DNA from: Candidatus Methanomethylicus oleisabuli
GTDB lineage: Archaea > Thermoproteota > Methanomethylicia > Methanomethylicales > Methanomethylicaceae
Assembly: GCA_001717025.1 (NCBI GenBank)
Contig: MAGU01000036.1
Location: 1-42,473, forward strand
DNA length: 42,473 nt
Reading direction: 5' to 3'
Positions within the stretch are counted from its first letter, which is position 1. Every line of letters begins with the position of its first letter. Under the pieces are notes generated by a model that ran no database searches, was not told the DNA's origin, and was given only the letters and a program-made list of their open reading frames with translations. This document shows, in pieces, positions 7,340 through 15,288 of the stretch. The position numbers and the translations under genes were made by a program.

Positions 7340-8548
7340 TTACTCCGCCCTGAATATGTTTTCATACTTTGTGTAGATCTCCAGCGACTCCGCCTGCACG
7401 CTCGCCCTCCTACGGTTTATGACATCTATGAAATCGTCCATTGTTATGGGCCTCGGTATCGCGTTCCTATCTGACGCCTTCCCCGACTCAAAGAACTCGC
7501 TGACGACCTTTAGTTGGGCCGCCTGCGCGATGTCCCTGATGTCGCTGCCGGAGTAGCCTTCCGTCTTCTGCGTGAGAATGTCGAGGTCCACGCTGCTCAT
7601 GTTGAGCTCCTTGGTGTATATGATGAACATGCGCCTCCTCGCCTCACTATCGGGGATGGGGACATAGATCCTCTTCTGGAAGCGGCGTATGAATGCCTTG
7701 TCAAGCGACCACGGTTTGTTGGTGGCGCCTATGACATAGAGGGGGAGGTTCTTGCTCTTATCCGTGAGTCCGTCCATCTCCTTTAGGATCTGGCTCCGCA
7801 TCCTTATCTCGCCGCCAACTTCTTGGGAACGGGTTCCAAGCAGTGAGTCTATCTCATCAATGAATATGATTGCCGGCTGTCCGTTCGAGGTCTTTTCCCT
7901 AGCTGACCTGAACAGCTTGGCGACGTTCTTCTCTGCCTCGCCGAGCCACTTTGACATGATCGATGCCGCATCAACTGAGTAAAACGCTGCGCTGATCTCG
8001 GTTGCAACCGCCGCCGCTATCAGCGTCTTGCCGCATCCCGGCGGGCCATACAGCAGGATTCCCCTAGGCCATCCAAGGGGGAATAGGTCGGCGCGCATAG
8101 TCGGATATATGATGGCTTCCCTCAGCGCTTTCTTGGTGGTCTCAAGACCCGACACGTCATCCCACTTGACATTAGGCTTCTCTGTTACCAACAGCTGATC
8201 ATAAATCCCTGCCTTCTGCTGCGTTGCCGCCTCCCCTGGCTTCTGGGGGAGTGTTGGGCTTTCCATCGCTGGCCTGCTTGGGAAGACCTCCGGCTCGCTC
8301 TCGTCGGAGTCGGCGGCGTGCCCTACCTGGAGTATCTTTATCCTTTCTTGGTACTCCATCGCTTTCTGTATGTATATCCGGTTAAGCTCATAGCTGGGGT
8401 CAAGCTTCACAAGCCTCATGAACGATTCGATTGCCCTTTGGTAATATGTGATCGCCATGCCCTTAGCGCCTTGCCTGTCGAGGCGCATCGCCTCCATGGC
8501 ATACTTCTTTCCGTCAGATTCTAGTATAGCCGCCGCGTTCATTGTCAT
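7340..8548 (-). CDS. cdvC: Cell division AAA ATPase CdvC (Vps4 homologue)
   Basis: Vps4-like AAA ATPase that disassembles ESCRT-III polymers during Cdv division or vesicle release. An N-terminal three-helix MIT domain (about residues 5-75) is followed by a linker and one AAA domain. That domain contains Walker A GPPGCGKT, Walker B 'AIIFIDEIDSLLG', sensor 1 'VIGATNKP' and the arginine-finger region 'AFIRRFQKRIYVP'. At 402 residues it is of usual length. It is translated from a start inside the end of cdvB (35-base overlap, or 29 if the second ATG at 8542 is used), with GAGG upstream. Overlap of the filament and ATPase genes fits fixed stoichiometry. Confidence 0.95.
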   Translation of the reverse strand: MTMNAAAILESDGKKYAMEAMRLDRQGAKGMAITYYQRAIESFMRLVKLDPSYELNRIYIQKAMEYQERIKILQVGHAADSDESEPEVFPSRPAMESPTLPQKPGEAATQQKAGIYDQLLVTEKPNVKWDDVSGLETTKKALREAIIYPTMRADLFPLGWPRGILLYGPPGCGKTLIAAAVATEISAAFYSVDAASIMSKWLGEAEKNVAKLFRSAREKTSNGQPAIIFIDEIDSLLGTRSQEVGGEIRMRSQILKEMDGLTDKSKNLPLYVIGATNKPWSLDKAFIRRFQKRIYVPIPDSEARRRMFIIYTKELNMSSVDLDILTQKTEGYSGSDIRDIAQAAQLKVVSEFFESGKASDRNAIPRPITMDDFIDVINRRRASVQAESLEIYTKYENIFRAE

Positions 8549-9392
8549 ATGCCTTCGCCTCTTCGACCGTCTGGATCTTGATTAGCCCCTTCTTCGATAG
8601 CCCCTCGATCACTATGGGCAGCTCGTCCTCTGAGATCCTGCATCGGCTGCTGCAGTCTCTGAATTTAAATGAGCCTCCGTTCTCCTTGAGGTACTCCAAC
8701 AGCACCTTCTCCTTTACAGGCTCAAGATCATTTCCAGCGTTCATGTTGCTCTGGATTGGAACGAAGTCGAATTCGTCGTCTGCTACCTCGTCCTCCTCGT
8801 CCTCACCAATGGCAATGGCCTTCCTCACGATCACCTCGTTTGGCACCGGTGGCAGATCCGAATCGAGCTTATTCTTGAGAAACTCGCATGCCTGGTCCAA
8901 TATCTCATCGTTCAGTGCGCTTTCAGGTATGTGAACGAGAGATTCCTGACCGGCGCCAATATCCATTCTGATCATCGCATCGTCGAGTGCACTGCCGATC
9001 TGGGACAGCTCGTTGGATACCGTTGGCATGACCTCTGACAGCTGCTCTGAGATGTTCTTGACCACCTCAAGTGTCGGCTGGAGCTGTGCAAATGTGGATC
9101 CTATCTCCTTCAATGTTTCCATCCTTAGCACCAGCTGCTCCAGCAATAAAAGACCGTTGGTAACGGTCCTCCTGACCTTTTTAACCTCGGTGAGTTCGTT
9201 AGCGTAAATCTTAGCCCTATCCGCATCCTTCTTTCTCATTGCAGTAGAGCAGGAGTCAAAGAGCGTCGTGGCCCTGCCCTTTAGCCTGCCGTCAAGTAGC
9301 TCAAGCTTCCTCTGCTGCTGCCTGAGCCTTATTATCGTCTCTTCCAACGTGTCCTTTAGAGGTGGAGTATGCTTAAAGAAGTTCAATTTCAA
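8514..9392 (-). CDS. cdvB: ESCRT-III-like cell division protein CdvB
   Basis: Snf7/ESCRT-III protein that polymerises at the division site. Residues 1-165 form the basic and acidic helices of the core domain ('RLRQQQRKLELLDGRLKGRA', 'KIYANELTEVKKVRR'). A proline-rich 'DLPPVPNE' near residue 180 matches an MIM2 element that docks on the Vps4 MIT domain. Residues about 228-280 form a C-terminal winged helix ('VLLEYLKENGGSFKFRDCSS'), the part that in Sulfolobus recruits CdvB to CdvA. CdvA itself is not in the window. The start is TTG at 9392 with GAGGTGG six bases upstream. It is followed by overlapping cdvC. Confidence 0.93.
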   Translation of the reverse strand: MKLNFFKHTPPLKDTLEETIIRLRQQQRKLELLDGRLKGRATTLFDSCSTAMRKKDADRAKIYANELTEVKKVRRTVTNGLLLLEQLVLRMETLKEIGSTFAQLQPTLEVVKNISEQLSEVMPTVSNELSQIGSALDDAMIRMDIGAGQESLVHIPESALNDEILDQACEFLKNKLDSDLPPVPNEVIVRKAIAIGEDEEDEVADDEFDFVPIQSNMNAGNDLEPVKEKVLLEYLKENGGSFKFRDCSSRCRISEDELPIVIEGLSKKGLIKIQTVEEAKAYDNERGGYTRI

Positions 9393-9484
9393 TTTTCTCC
9401 ACCTCTAAGGACTAGATTTTTTGGGGATACTTGTATTCGTGTAAGCCTAACAACCATCGCTTCCTTTAGAGCCTTCTCTCGACA

Positions 9485-9500
9485 AAAAAATAAGGGAAAA
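9485..9500 (-). terminator. T-rich terminator after the second ESCRT-III gene
   Basis: On the minus strand the sequence after the stop at 9524 runs into CTTTTTCCCTTATTTTTTTG, a T-rich archaeal termination signal. It separates this gene from cdvB, which would then use its own promoter in the 131-base gap. Confidence 0.45.
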
Positions 9501-9523
9501 AGGAGTGGCAATTACTTGCGCTC

Positions 9524-10162
9524 CTAGAACCCTGTCTTCTCTCCTGTGGCTATTCCCGCTGGCAGCTCCGGGAACTTCTCCTTCACTCTCTGCTCGGCCA
9601 CTATGGCGGCCTCGCCGAGTATCTTCTGGGCATCCTCGTTGGCGCTCTCGAAGTTGAGGCTCAGTCCACCGGTCTGTCCAGCATCGACGAGTATTCCGCT
9701 CAAGACTGTGCTGATGTCCCCGAGCTCTCTCTCCGCCTCTGGCAATAGGGATGAGATGCCGCTCCTGACGTTCTTTATTACACCCATTGCCGGTGCGAGC
9801 GTCATCACGATGTCTCCAAGCTCGGTTACCGTGCTCAGCCTCATGACGATCTGTTCAAGCGCCATCTTGGCCTGCATCAGCATCTTGGACATCTTTCTTA
9901 TCTCAGCCAGCTCGTTGGCATAGATCTTGGCATGGTCGATATCGTGCTTCGAGTAAGCATCAACTACCTTATTGAACATCATGCGGTCCCTTTCTTGGAA
10001 CCTCTGATTTGCAATGTCTAGCTTCTGCATCTGAAGCTGTATCGACCGAACCGCCTGCTCCAGTCTAGGTTTCAGAGGGCCTGGTGGGTTGACTGAGCCC
10101 TTGATCCTAGAGCTTAGACCGGGTTGTTCTTTCCTCTCCCAGTTCTTTGAGAAATTGCTCAC
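9524..10162 (-). CDS. Second ESCRT-III-like protein (CdvB paralogue without winged helix)
   Basis: A 212-residue Snf7-domain protein homologous to the CdvB core: 'KIYANELAEIRKMSKML' parallels 'KIYANELTEVKKVRRTV' in CdvB, and 'GVIKNVRSGISSLLPEAERE' parallels 'EVVKNISEQLSEVMPTVSNE'. It lacks the C-terminal winged helix and ends shortly after a Pro-containing tail ('KFPELPAGIATGEKTGF'), resembling the CdvB1/B2 class that co-assembles with CdvB and drives later constriction. The start is GTG at 10162 with GGTGA six bases before it. It lies upstream of cdvB-cdvC, giving a three-gene cluster with two different ESCRT-III subunits. Confidence 0.9.
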   Translation of the reverse strand: MSNFSKNWERKEQPGLSSRIKGSVNPPGPLKPRLEQAVRSIQLQMQKLDIANQRFQERDRMMFNKVVDAYSKHDIDHAKIYANELAEIRKMSKMLMQAKMALEQIVMRLSTVTELGDIVMTLAPAMGVIKNVRSGISSLLPEAERELGDISTVLSGILVDAGQTGGLSLNFESANEDAQKILGEAAIVAEQRVKEKFPELPAGIATGEKTGF

Positions 10163-10260
10163 TTTCGGTCACCACTCTACGCTTTCCTATGAAAAATTTA
10201 TAAGGCTAGTGTGACCAGATAGTAGTGTAACCGCAGTATCTGTAGCTTCGGTGACACCGA
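10163..10260. promoter_or_regulatory. Divergent promoter between the ESCRT-III gene and the TrmB-family regulator
   Basis: The 98-base gap contains AAATTTATAAGG (10194-10205). Read on the minus strand it is a TATA box (CTTATAAATTT) about 30 bases upstream of the GTG at 10162. GGTGACA (10249-10255) precedes the TTG start at 10261 of the plus-strand gene. The region is a natural site for the regulator to control both itself and the division gene. Confidence 0.5.
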
Positions 10261-11610
10261 TTGGAGTCACAACTTAAGCCGCTCGCCCAGTCCCTCTCCA
10301 AATTTGGACTTACTGATTATGAATCCATGGTATATTTAACTCTTATCAGAAATGGTCCAAGCGGGATTAAGGATATCGAAGCGAAGAGCAATGTGCCGAG
10401 GACCAAGATTTACCCCGTCTTAAAGAACCTGGAGAAGAGGAAACTTGTCAGCATCATGCCTGGTAAGCCGATTAAAGCAAAGGGAATGGCGCCAGACGCC
10501 TCGCTTCTCAGTCCGATAAGGAGCATGGAGCAAGACCTTAAGGCAATGAAAAAGACAATTCAGGATCTGCGGAAGCTGCACGAAACCTCCTCCGTAAGCG
10601 ACCAATTCGAGAAGAAGGAGTATTGGGTTACCAGAAAGCTGGAAGACGCCGTCAAAAGCATAGCCGAGACCATCAACAACAGCTCAGAGGAGATACTGCT
10701 CTTCCTGAGCCACGAGGGGCTGGAGATTATATCGCAATACTGTTATGAGCTACTCAACCATGCGGCTCTAGACGATATCCCAGTCAAGATAATGATCAAC
10801 GCTAATAAGAACGATCTCGCAACCCTTAGGCGGTTCACAGACCTCATCACCATAAAATACGTCCCATTCGCGCCCCAAGTGAGCACACTCTTCTCGGACG
10901 GCAAAGAGCTGCTCATCTTCAAGAGGATATTTCCCCTCGATAACAAGAGTTCATCGATCTCCGTGGAGCACTATGTTGGTGGCGGCGTATGCGAATTTAT
11001 CAAGAACGCGCTTACAGGCATCGAATGGACCTCCGGCAAGGACTTTGCTACCCTGCTTCCGGTAATAGAGAATTCGTGGATGCCCGAGGATGCAATCATA
11101 CACCCAAAGGAGAACCAGGCATCTCCGCTCCTCTACCTATATCTCATGGATCTGATAACAACACACTTTGGGCAAAAGAGGGATGCGGCCTTTGCTGAAC
11201 TTGGAAAGAAGACGCTGGAATCCATGATGAATGGAAACACAAATTACGTCCAGACCACGCTCGAAAACTCTCTCAGCGTCCTCAGCTCCCAGTACCTGAT
11301 ATACGAAGGCGTGCAGGCTAAGTACTCCTATGATGACCCTGTAAACCTCATAACGTGCGAGCTGAGCGGCAGCTTGACCCCCGCTTACAAGACAGCCGCC
11401 GACCGGGGCTTTCCAATACCGCCCTCCGTATGGGGGTTCTTCTTCCTCGGTCTCTTGGACGTCTTCGGCTTCGACTGCAAAGTAATCGACTCAGTATACA
11501 ATTCAAGCAACAACTATTGGCTGATACAGTATCGCCTCACGAGAAGGCAATCCCTGCCATCCGACAAGAGCGCTTTGGCAGAGCCAGCGATCCTTCCGAA
11601 GACGCCTTAG
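10261..11610 (+). CDS. TrmB-family transcriptional regulator with large C-terminal extension
   Basis: A 449-residue regulator. Residues 8-75 are a TrmB-type winged helix ('FGLTDYESMVYLTLIRNGPS', 'NVPRTKIYPVLKNLEKRKLV'), followed by a short coiled coil (about 80-105). Residues 110-265 resemble the PLD-like effector-binding domain that follows the HTH in TrmB proteins ('SIAETINNSSEEILLFLSHE'). The remaining 180 residues are an additional domain I do not recognise, containing 'LYLYLMDLITTHFGQKRDAA' and 'SSQYLIYEGVQAKYSYDDPV'. The start is TTG at 10261 with GGTGA upstream; the next ATG would delete the first HTH helix. It is divergent from the ESCRT-III gene cluster, an unusual neighbour for a family known mainly from sugar metabolism. 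Confidence 0.8.
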   Translation: MESQLKPLAQSLSKFGLTDYESMVYLTLIRNGPSGIKDIEAKSNVPRTKIYPVLKNLEKRKLVSIMPGKPIKAKGMAPDASLLSPIRSMEQDLKAMKKTIQDLRKLHETSSVSDQFEKKEYWVTRKLEDAVKSIAETINNSSEEILLFLSHEGLEIISQYCYELLNHAALDDIPVKIMINANKNDLATLRRFTDLITIKYVPFAPQVSTLFSDGKELLIFKRIFPLDNKSSSISVEHYVGGGVCEFIKNALTGIEWTSGKDFATLLPVIENSWMPEDAIIHPKENQASPLLYLYLMDLITTHFGQKRDAAFAELGKKTLESMMNGNTNYVQTTLENSLSVLSSQYLIYEGVQAKYSYDDPVNLITCELSGSLTPAYKTAADRGFPIPPSVWGFFFLGLLDVFGFDCKVIDSVYNSSNNYWLIQYRLTRRQSLPSDKSALAEPAILPKTP

Positions 11611-11657
11611 AGCATTTAGACGCTTCGTTGTTAAGCCTCATAAAATTAAGCCAAGGA

Positions 11658-11675
11658 AGGCCAAAAAAAAGGCCT
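11658..11675 (-). terminator. Hairpin with T-run loop between convergent genes
   Basis: AGGCC and GGCCT (11658-11662 and 11671-11675) flank eight A residues. On the minus strand this gives TTTTTTTT just downstream of the small membrane protein gene ending at 11707, a likely T-run terminator. Confidence 0.4.
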
Positions 11676-11706
11676 ACATTCTGCGTCTGATTTACTGCCT
11701 GCTTGC

Positions 11707-11916
11707 TCACTGTCCCTTTGACGAGTACGACCAAATCACCACGAGAATTACTGAGAATATGGCCCCGACAAATCCCGATATCAACCACTCTGCTTGTAGC
11801 AAATTCGGCAAAACCTGCATAAGCCACGGCTCAAGGTTCTTGAATATGTAATATCCTGCCACACCGAGGAAGTATCCTATAACCGCGATCGCAACTAGTA
11901 TTCCTGTTCTTCCCAT
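11707..11916 (-). CDS. Small two-span membrane protein
   Basis: A 69-residue protein with two predicted membrane helices: residues 5-26 ('ILVAIAVIGYFLGVAGYYIF') and about 45-64 ('ISGFVGAIFSVILVVIWSYS'), joined by an amphipathic loop and ending in a short polar tail. No family recognised. The ATG at 11916 is preferred over the GTG at 11919 because GGAGGG lies six bases upstream of it. It is convergent with the TrmB-type regulator gene and followed by a T-run hairpin. It is a stand-alone gene, so context says little about its role. Confidence 0.65.
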   Translation of the reverse strand: MGRTGILVAIAVIGYFLGVAGYYIFKNLEPWLMQVLPNLLQAEWLISGFVGAIFSVILVVIWSYSSKGQ

Positions 11917-12031
11917 CACTTTCCCTCCCTAACGCTTCTCTTTCTCTCATGATGAGTAATATAAACGTTACTAACGCCCTTTCTTGTTAGGCGATCAAGG
12001 CGGAACGCCCTTCCGTTGAGCAAAAGCCCTC

Positions 12032-12039
12032 TTTAAATA
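12032..12039 (+). promoter_or_regulatory. TATA box of the cysteine desulfurase operon
   Basis: TTTAAATA predicts a transcript start near 12062. That allows either a leaderless GTG start at 12062 or a 60-base leader to the ATG at 12122. Confidence 0.45.
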
Positions 12040-12121
12040 CCTACGCCATTCAAAATAATAGGTGCGAGTCTGCATTCGTCAAATGCGTCTCGATCTACTA
12101 GTCGACCTGTGGGGTGCCTAC

Positions 12122-13324
12122 ATGCTGGACGTCGATGCCGTAAGGAAGGACTTTCCATCTTTGAAGGAGGGTCGGGTCTATCTAGACTCTGCAGCAAGCA
12201 GCCTTACACCGGACCCCGTCATCCGAAAGATGGTGGACTATTATAGCGACTACCGTGCAAACGTAGGGCGGGGGATATACGGCATTTCCCGGCGCGCCAC
12301 CGACGAATTCGAAGCGGCAAGGGAGAAGATCGCCGCGTTCATAGGGGCAGGAAGGGACGAGCTTATACTCTTGCGCAACTCTTCCGAAGCCCTGAACCTT
12401 ATCGCCAGCGGCGTGCAATTTAGGCGGGGCGACAGCGTGGTCATTACGATACAGGAGCACCATTCGAACTTCGTTGTTTGGCAGCGCGTAAAGGAGCGAC
12501 TGGGGATTGACTTGAAGATAGTGAAGTCTGACCGTCAGGGGATCTTCAACTTATCTGATTTCGAGGATGCAATCGATGGCAAGACGAAGCTCGTCTCCCT
12601 CGCCCACATATCAAATGTTTTGGGCGTTAAGCTGCCAGTCAAGGAGGTGGCGAAGCTGGCCCACGACCAAGGCTCGCTCGTAGCTATCGACGGCGCCCAA
12701 TCTGCCCCCCACACTAGCGTGAACGTCAAAGACTTGGGGTGCGACTTCTTCGCCTTCTCGGGGCACAAGATGTGCGGCCCGACAGGTGCCGGCGCCCTGT
12801 TCATAAGGGGCGACCTGCAGGAGCACGTTGAGCCACTGTGCGTCGGAGGCGGCACTATAGAAGATGTGGGGATCGATTACTACAGGCTGCGCAGAGGGCC
12901 ATACCGATACGAGGCCGGCACCCCCGCGATCGCGGAATCGATCGGGCTCGGCGCGGCGGTCGATTACCTCCGCTCAATAGGGATGCAGAATATATCCGAG
13001 CATGAGCAAGCGCTGACCAGGCGGATGATGGAGCGGCTGCCTGAGGTTCCGGGGATAATCCTGTACGGCCCACCAAACGCCAGCGATAGGGCCGGCATCT
13101 TCTCATTCAACATCAAAGGCTTGAACTCCCACGACGTTGCTCTGGCGCTGGACTCCGCCGCGGGCATCATGGTCCGTTCAGGGCACCACTGCGCGCTTCC
13201 TCTGATGAAAGATCTGTTGGCCGCCGAAGGCTCGGTCAGGGCATCTGTCTATCTATACAATACCCTCTCCGAGGTTGACCTCTTTGCAGACGCCCTGACT
13301 GAGATCGCAAAAACAATGGCATGA
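12122..13324 (+). CDS. sufS: SufS-type cysteine desulfurase
   Basis: PLP-dependent class V aminotransferase that removes sulfur from cysteine for Fe-S cluster or other thio-cofactor assembly. Visible features are 'YLDSAASSLTPDPVI', 'QEHHSNFVVWQRV', 'VAIDGAQSAPHT', the PLP lysine in 'FFAFSGHKMCGPTGAG', and the catalytic cysteine in 'VRSGHHCALPLM' as in SufS. From the ATG at 12122 it is 400 residues, the normal length, starting MLDVDAVRKDFPSL as in homologues. The ORF track's 20-residue extension from GTG at 12062 looks non-homologous. The next gene, an Fe-S protein, starts ten bases after the stop, suggesting one operon. No SufBCD is visible. Confidence 0.92.
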   Translation: MLDVDAVRKDFPSLKEGRVYLDSAASSLTPDPVIRKMVDYYSDYRANVGRGIYGISRRATDEFEAAREKIAAFIGAGRDELILLRNSSEALNLIASGVQFRRGDSVVITIQEHHSNFVVWQRVKERLGIDLKIVKSDRQGIFNLSDFEDAIDGKTKLVSLAHISNVLGVKLPVKEVAKLAHDQGSLVAIDGAQSAPHTSVNVKDLGCDFFAFSGHKMCGPTGAGALFIRGDLQEHVEPLCVGGGTIEDVGIDYYRLRRGPYRYEAGTPAIAESIGLGAAVDYLRSIGMQNISEHEQALTRRMMERLPEVPGIILYGPPNASDRAGIFSFNIKGLNSHDVALALDSAAGIMVRSGHHCALPLMKDLLAAEGSVRASVYLYNTLSEVDLFADALTEIAKTMA

Positions 13325-13333
13325 GGTGGTAAT

Positions 13334-13837
13334 GTGCATTCTATTGTCGATGCATATTCGAGATTCCCGAAAGCCGACTGCGGATATTGCGGAAACCCGT
13401 CCTGCATAACCGCGTTGAGGAGGCACTGCAGCGGCGAGATGCCGCTAGACCAGTGCATATTCTTCAGGACGGGTGCATTGGACCCCCAGTCGATTAGATG
13501 CCCTCCAGCAACGGAGTCATCTGGCGTGCCCGGGATTTCTTACATCAATCCATGCCCCAGCGATGCCCACGCGGTGACCGTGGAGGTCTCGTTGGCTTCA
13601 GGCGAGCACGCGAAGCACGGCTACTACGACATGGTGACGCTTGACCGCATATTAGGCGGGCACGTCCCCTCCTTGAAGGTATCCCCGTCCCTCGGCATGG
13701 CGCGGATCGAGCTGGAGGGGCGGTCGATAATGGCATTCGGAGAGGGCCGCATCCTAATCCGGAGGGCGCTTGATGAGGAAGACGCATTATTGCAGCTCAG
13801 CAGGGCTATGCGCCAGCTCTGGGCAGCGGTTAACTAA
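13334..13837 (+). CDS. Fe-S cluster domain protein (PF04060-like)
   Basis: A 167-residue protein whose N-terminus holds the cysteine pattern 'DCGYCGNPSCITALRRHCSG', matching the Fe-S domain found in corrinoid proteins and RnfB-like ferredoxins; a further Cys follows in 'LDQCIF'. The rest, with 'MVTLDRILGGHVPSLKVSPS' and 'GEGRILIRRALDEEDALL', is not recognised. The start is GTG at 13334 with GAGGTGG immediately upstream, ten bases after the sufS stop, so it is probably co-transcribed and could receive sulfur or a cluster from SufS (inference). Its TAA stop is the first of two in-frame TAA codons inside a CTAAG tandem repeat, and the next ORF continues in the same frame. Confidence 0.8.
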   Translation: MHSIVDAYSRFPKADCGYCGNPSCITALRRHCSGEMPLDQCIFFRTGALDPQSIRCPPATESSGVPGISYINPCPSDAHAVTVEVSLASGEHAKHGYYDMVTLDRILGGHVPSLKVSPSLGMARIELEGRSIMAFGEGRILIRRALDEEDALLQLSRAMRQLWAAVN

Positions 13838-13853
13838 GCTAAGCTAAGCTAAG
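13834..13853 (+). repeat. Tandem repeat (CTAAG)x4
   Basis: Four perfect CTAAG units. The first supplies the stop codon of the Fe-S gene and the fourth supplies a second in-frame TAA; the downstream Cys-rich ORF opens immediately afterwards in the same frame. Confidence 0.9.
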
Positions 13854-13963
13854 AAGCCCAACGCTTAGGCCGAATCTGCCCAGAGACCGCCTCGCCCGCG
13901 ATTGAATGCGTCGCCTCCTGCGCCGGCGGCGAGTGCGGCTGCTGCCAACGGCTACCCGACTCT

Positions 13964-14386
13964 GTGCTGGCAGGTCGCCTTCCGCCATCCACATCCAGGG
14001 GGGCGCCACCCGCCAAGATTCCCATCCTGCCAACGTCCGTCGGTGCAGGGTCATTCGACTTCGGGTCGCATACCCGATCGGTCCTCATGGGCATCGCGCC
14101 GGAGGACTCCCGCGATCTTGCTCTTGCCAAGCTGAAATCCGCCTCAGCCTCCCTCTTCCTGGGGCGCGCAAGGCAGGGCATCGAGTCGGGCAACTTGACC
14201 GCACTCAAGCCGCAGATGGACGCCGTGCTGGATCGCCGGGGGGATTCGCTGTTGCCTGCCCTTCAGCACGAGCTCGACAGCCTAAGGTCCATGTGCCCAG
14301 AGCGCGGTAGCGAAGAAGAGATCAGCCAAAGGGCAAAGGCGCTCTTCGGCCTGATCAGCGCAGCAAAACTATTGCGTTGCACCTAG
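13964..14386 (+). CDS. Hypothetical protein, open upstream, Cys-rich N-terminal segment
   Basis: A 140-residue ORF from GTG at 13964. The C-terminal 100 residues ('PEDSRDLALAKLKSASASLF', 'DRRGDSLLPALQHELDSL', 'SQRAKALFGLISAAKLL') look like a real helical protein with GC-rich third positions. The same frame stays open back to 13853 without ATG, GTG or TTG and there reads a cysteine-rich stretch, ECVASCAGGECGCC, with similar codon use. Coding therefore probably begins earlier, from a non-canonical start or as the detached tail of the Fe-S gene in the same frame. Arg-rich translations in the other plus frame (13906) and on the minus strand are shadows. No family recognised. Confidence 0.5.
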   Translation: MLAGRLPPSTSRGAPPAKIPILPTSVGAGSFDFGSHTRSVLMGIAPEDSRDLALAKLKSASASLFLGRARQGIESGNLTALKPQMDAVLDRRGDSLLPALQHELDSLRSMCPERGSEEEISQRAKALFGLISAAKLLRCT

Positions 14387-14673
14387 CGAAACTCTTTTTT
14401 AGTAACCCGCAATTAGGATTAGCGAGGCAATTCCAATGGGGTATTCACTTTGCGAAATCCCTTCCTGCGACAGTAACGCGCGTCTTTGAAGCCATACCAG
14501 ACGAAGATTTCATAACGCAGCGCATGATCTTCGAGAAGACCGACATCCGTCCGAGGACTATAAAATACGCAATCAAGATGCTCAAGGAGCAGAACCTTAT
14601 CCGGGAGGCTCCCAATTGGAGGGACATGCGCGAAAAATTATACCTGAGGAATGCGGCAGCACGAACGAGCTGA
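14377..14673 (+). CDS. Small winged-helix DNA-binding protein
   Basis: A 98-residue protein with an evident winged helix over residues 30-92: 'ATVTRVFEAIPDEDFITQRM', 'EKTDIRPRTIKYAIKMLKEQ', 'NLIREAPNWRDMREKLYLR', typical of archaeal MarR/ArsR-like regulators. The assigned start is TTG at 14377, overlapping the previous stop by ten bases; no strong ribosome binding site supports it and the first 20 residues may not be translated. Partner genes and ligand are unknown. Confidence 0.65.
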   Translation: MHLAKLFFSNPQLGLARQFQWGIHFAKSLPATVTRVFEAIPDEDFITQRMIFEKTDIRPRTIKYAIKMLKEQNLIREAPNWRDMREKLYLRNAAARTS

Positions 14674-14802
14674 CGCCTTCCGGACGCTTTTGCCCTCATT
14701 TAGGTTAATGTCGGCATAACTTAATTGCGGCACTCAACGTAGGGCTGGGCGAGGGTCTGCAAGAAAGATACATGAACTTATTAATACATATTGCTTAATT
14801 GT

Positions 14803-15111
14803 GTGGGATGGGCATTGAACGTAAGGGCTGCGAAGAATGGCGTCTTAATAACTGTTTATGTAAAGCCATCTTCTTTGAATGATCGGGTATACCTGCTCTC
14901 TGATGAGGTCATCGTAGAGACCAAAGCGCCGCCTTCGAATAATAAGGCCAACTTCAGTGTAATCAAGTTGCTATCCAACGCATTGTCCGTCCCTCCTGCC
15001 TCGATATCGTTATCCCGTGGCGCCACAGATCGAGTCAAGACTCTCTTTATTCCATGTTTGTCACTCGCAGAAGCCAACGAACGGCTGAGTCTCTGCTTGA
15101 CAAAAAAATGA
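14803..15111 (+). CDS. DUF167 / YggU-family protein
   Basis: Small conserved protein of the UPF0235 (DUF167) family. 'GVLITVYVKPSSLNDRV', 'VETKAPPSNNKANFSVIKLL' and 'SLSRGATDRVKTLFI' are the family signature, and about 100 residues is normal. Molecular function is unknown across the family. The track begins at TTG 14791, but a TATA-like TTATTAATACATA at 14778-14790 directly abuts that codon, so translation more likely begins at GTG 14803 or TTG 14815 on a leaderless transcript. Confidence 0.85.
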   Translation: MGWALNVRAAKNGVLITVYVKPSSLNDRVYLLSDEVIVETKAPPSNNKANFSVIKLLSNALSVPPASISLSRGATDRVKTLFIPCLSLAEANERLSLCLTKK

Positions 15112-15288
15112 AGAAGATCATCATTGTGGGCAGATCTATACTTTTATCGGGTATTGCTTATTTGAGCGCAATCCTTTAAAATATTGAACATTATTTTAAT
15201 TATTAACGTCATTTTCAACAAATTACTAGACAATATGCGAAAGTTTTATAATCATTAGACAATGGATATAAAAGCGGAGAACATCAGT
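15112..15288 (+). promoter_or_regulatory. AT-rich promoter region of the peptide transporter operon
   Basis: This 177-base stretch is much richer in A/T than its surroundings. It holds TTTTATAA at 15244-15251, a second TATA-like ATATAAAAG at about 15266, and a direct repeat of TAGACAAT (15227-15234 and 15256-15263) bracketing the first box. GGAG lies nine bases before the ATG at 15289. This argues that the ATG at 15262 is upstream of the mRNA start. Confidence 0.5.

Noticed and set aside
13834-13853. Phase-variation switch by CTAAG repeat number
   Set aside because: Any array with at least one unit still gives an in-frame TAA for the Fe-S gene, so unit gain or loss would not switch a fusion on or off.
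13849-14310. Arg-rich plus-strand ORF (13906) and minus-strand ORF (13849-14208)
   Set aside because: Composition is that of shadow frames in GC-rich DNA; the frame of 13964 has sensible codons and a helical protein.
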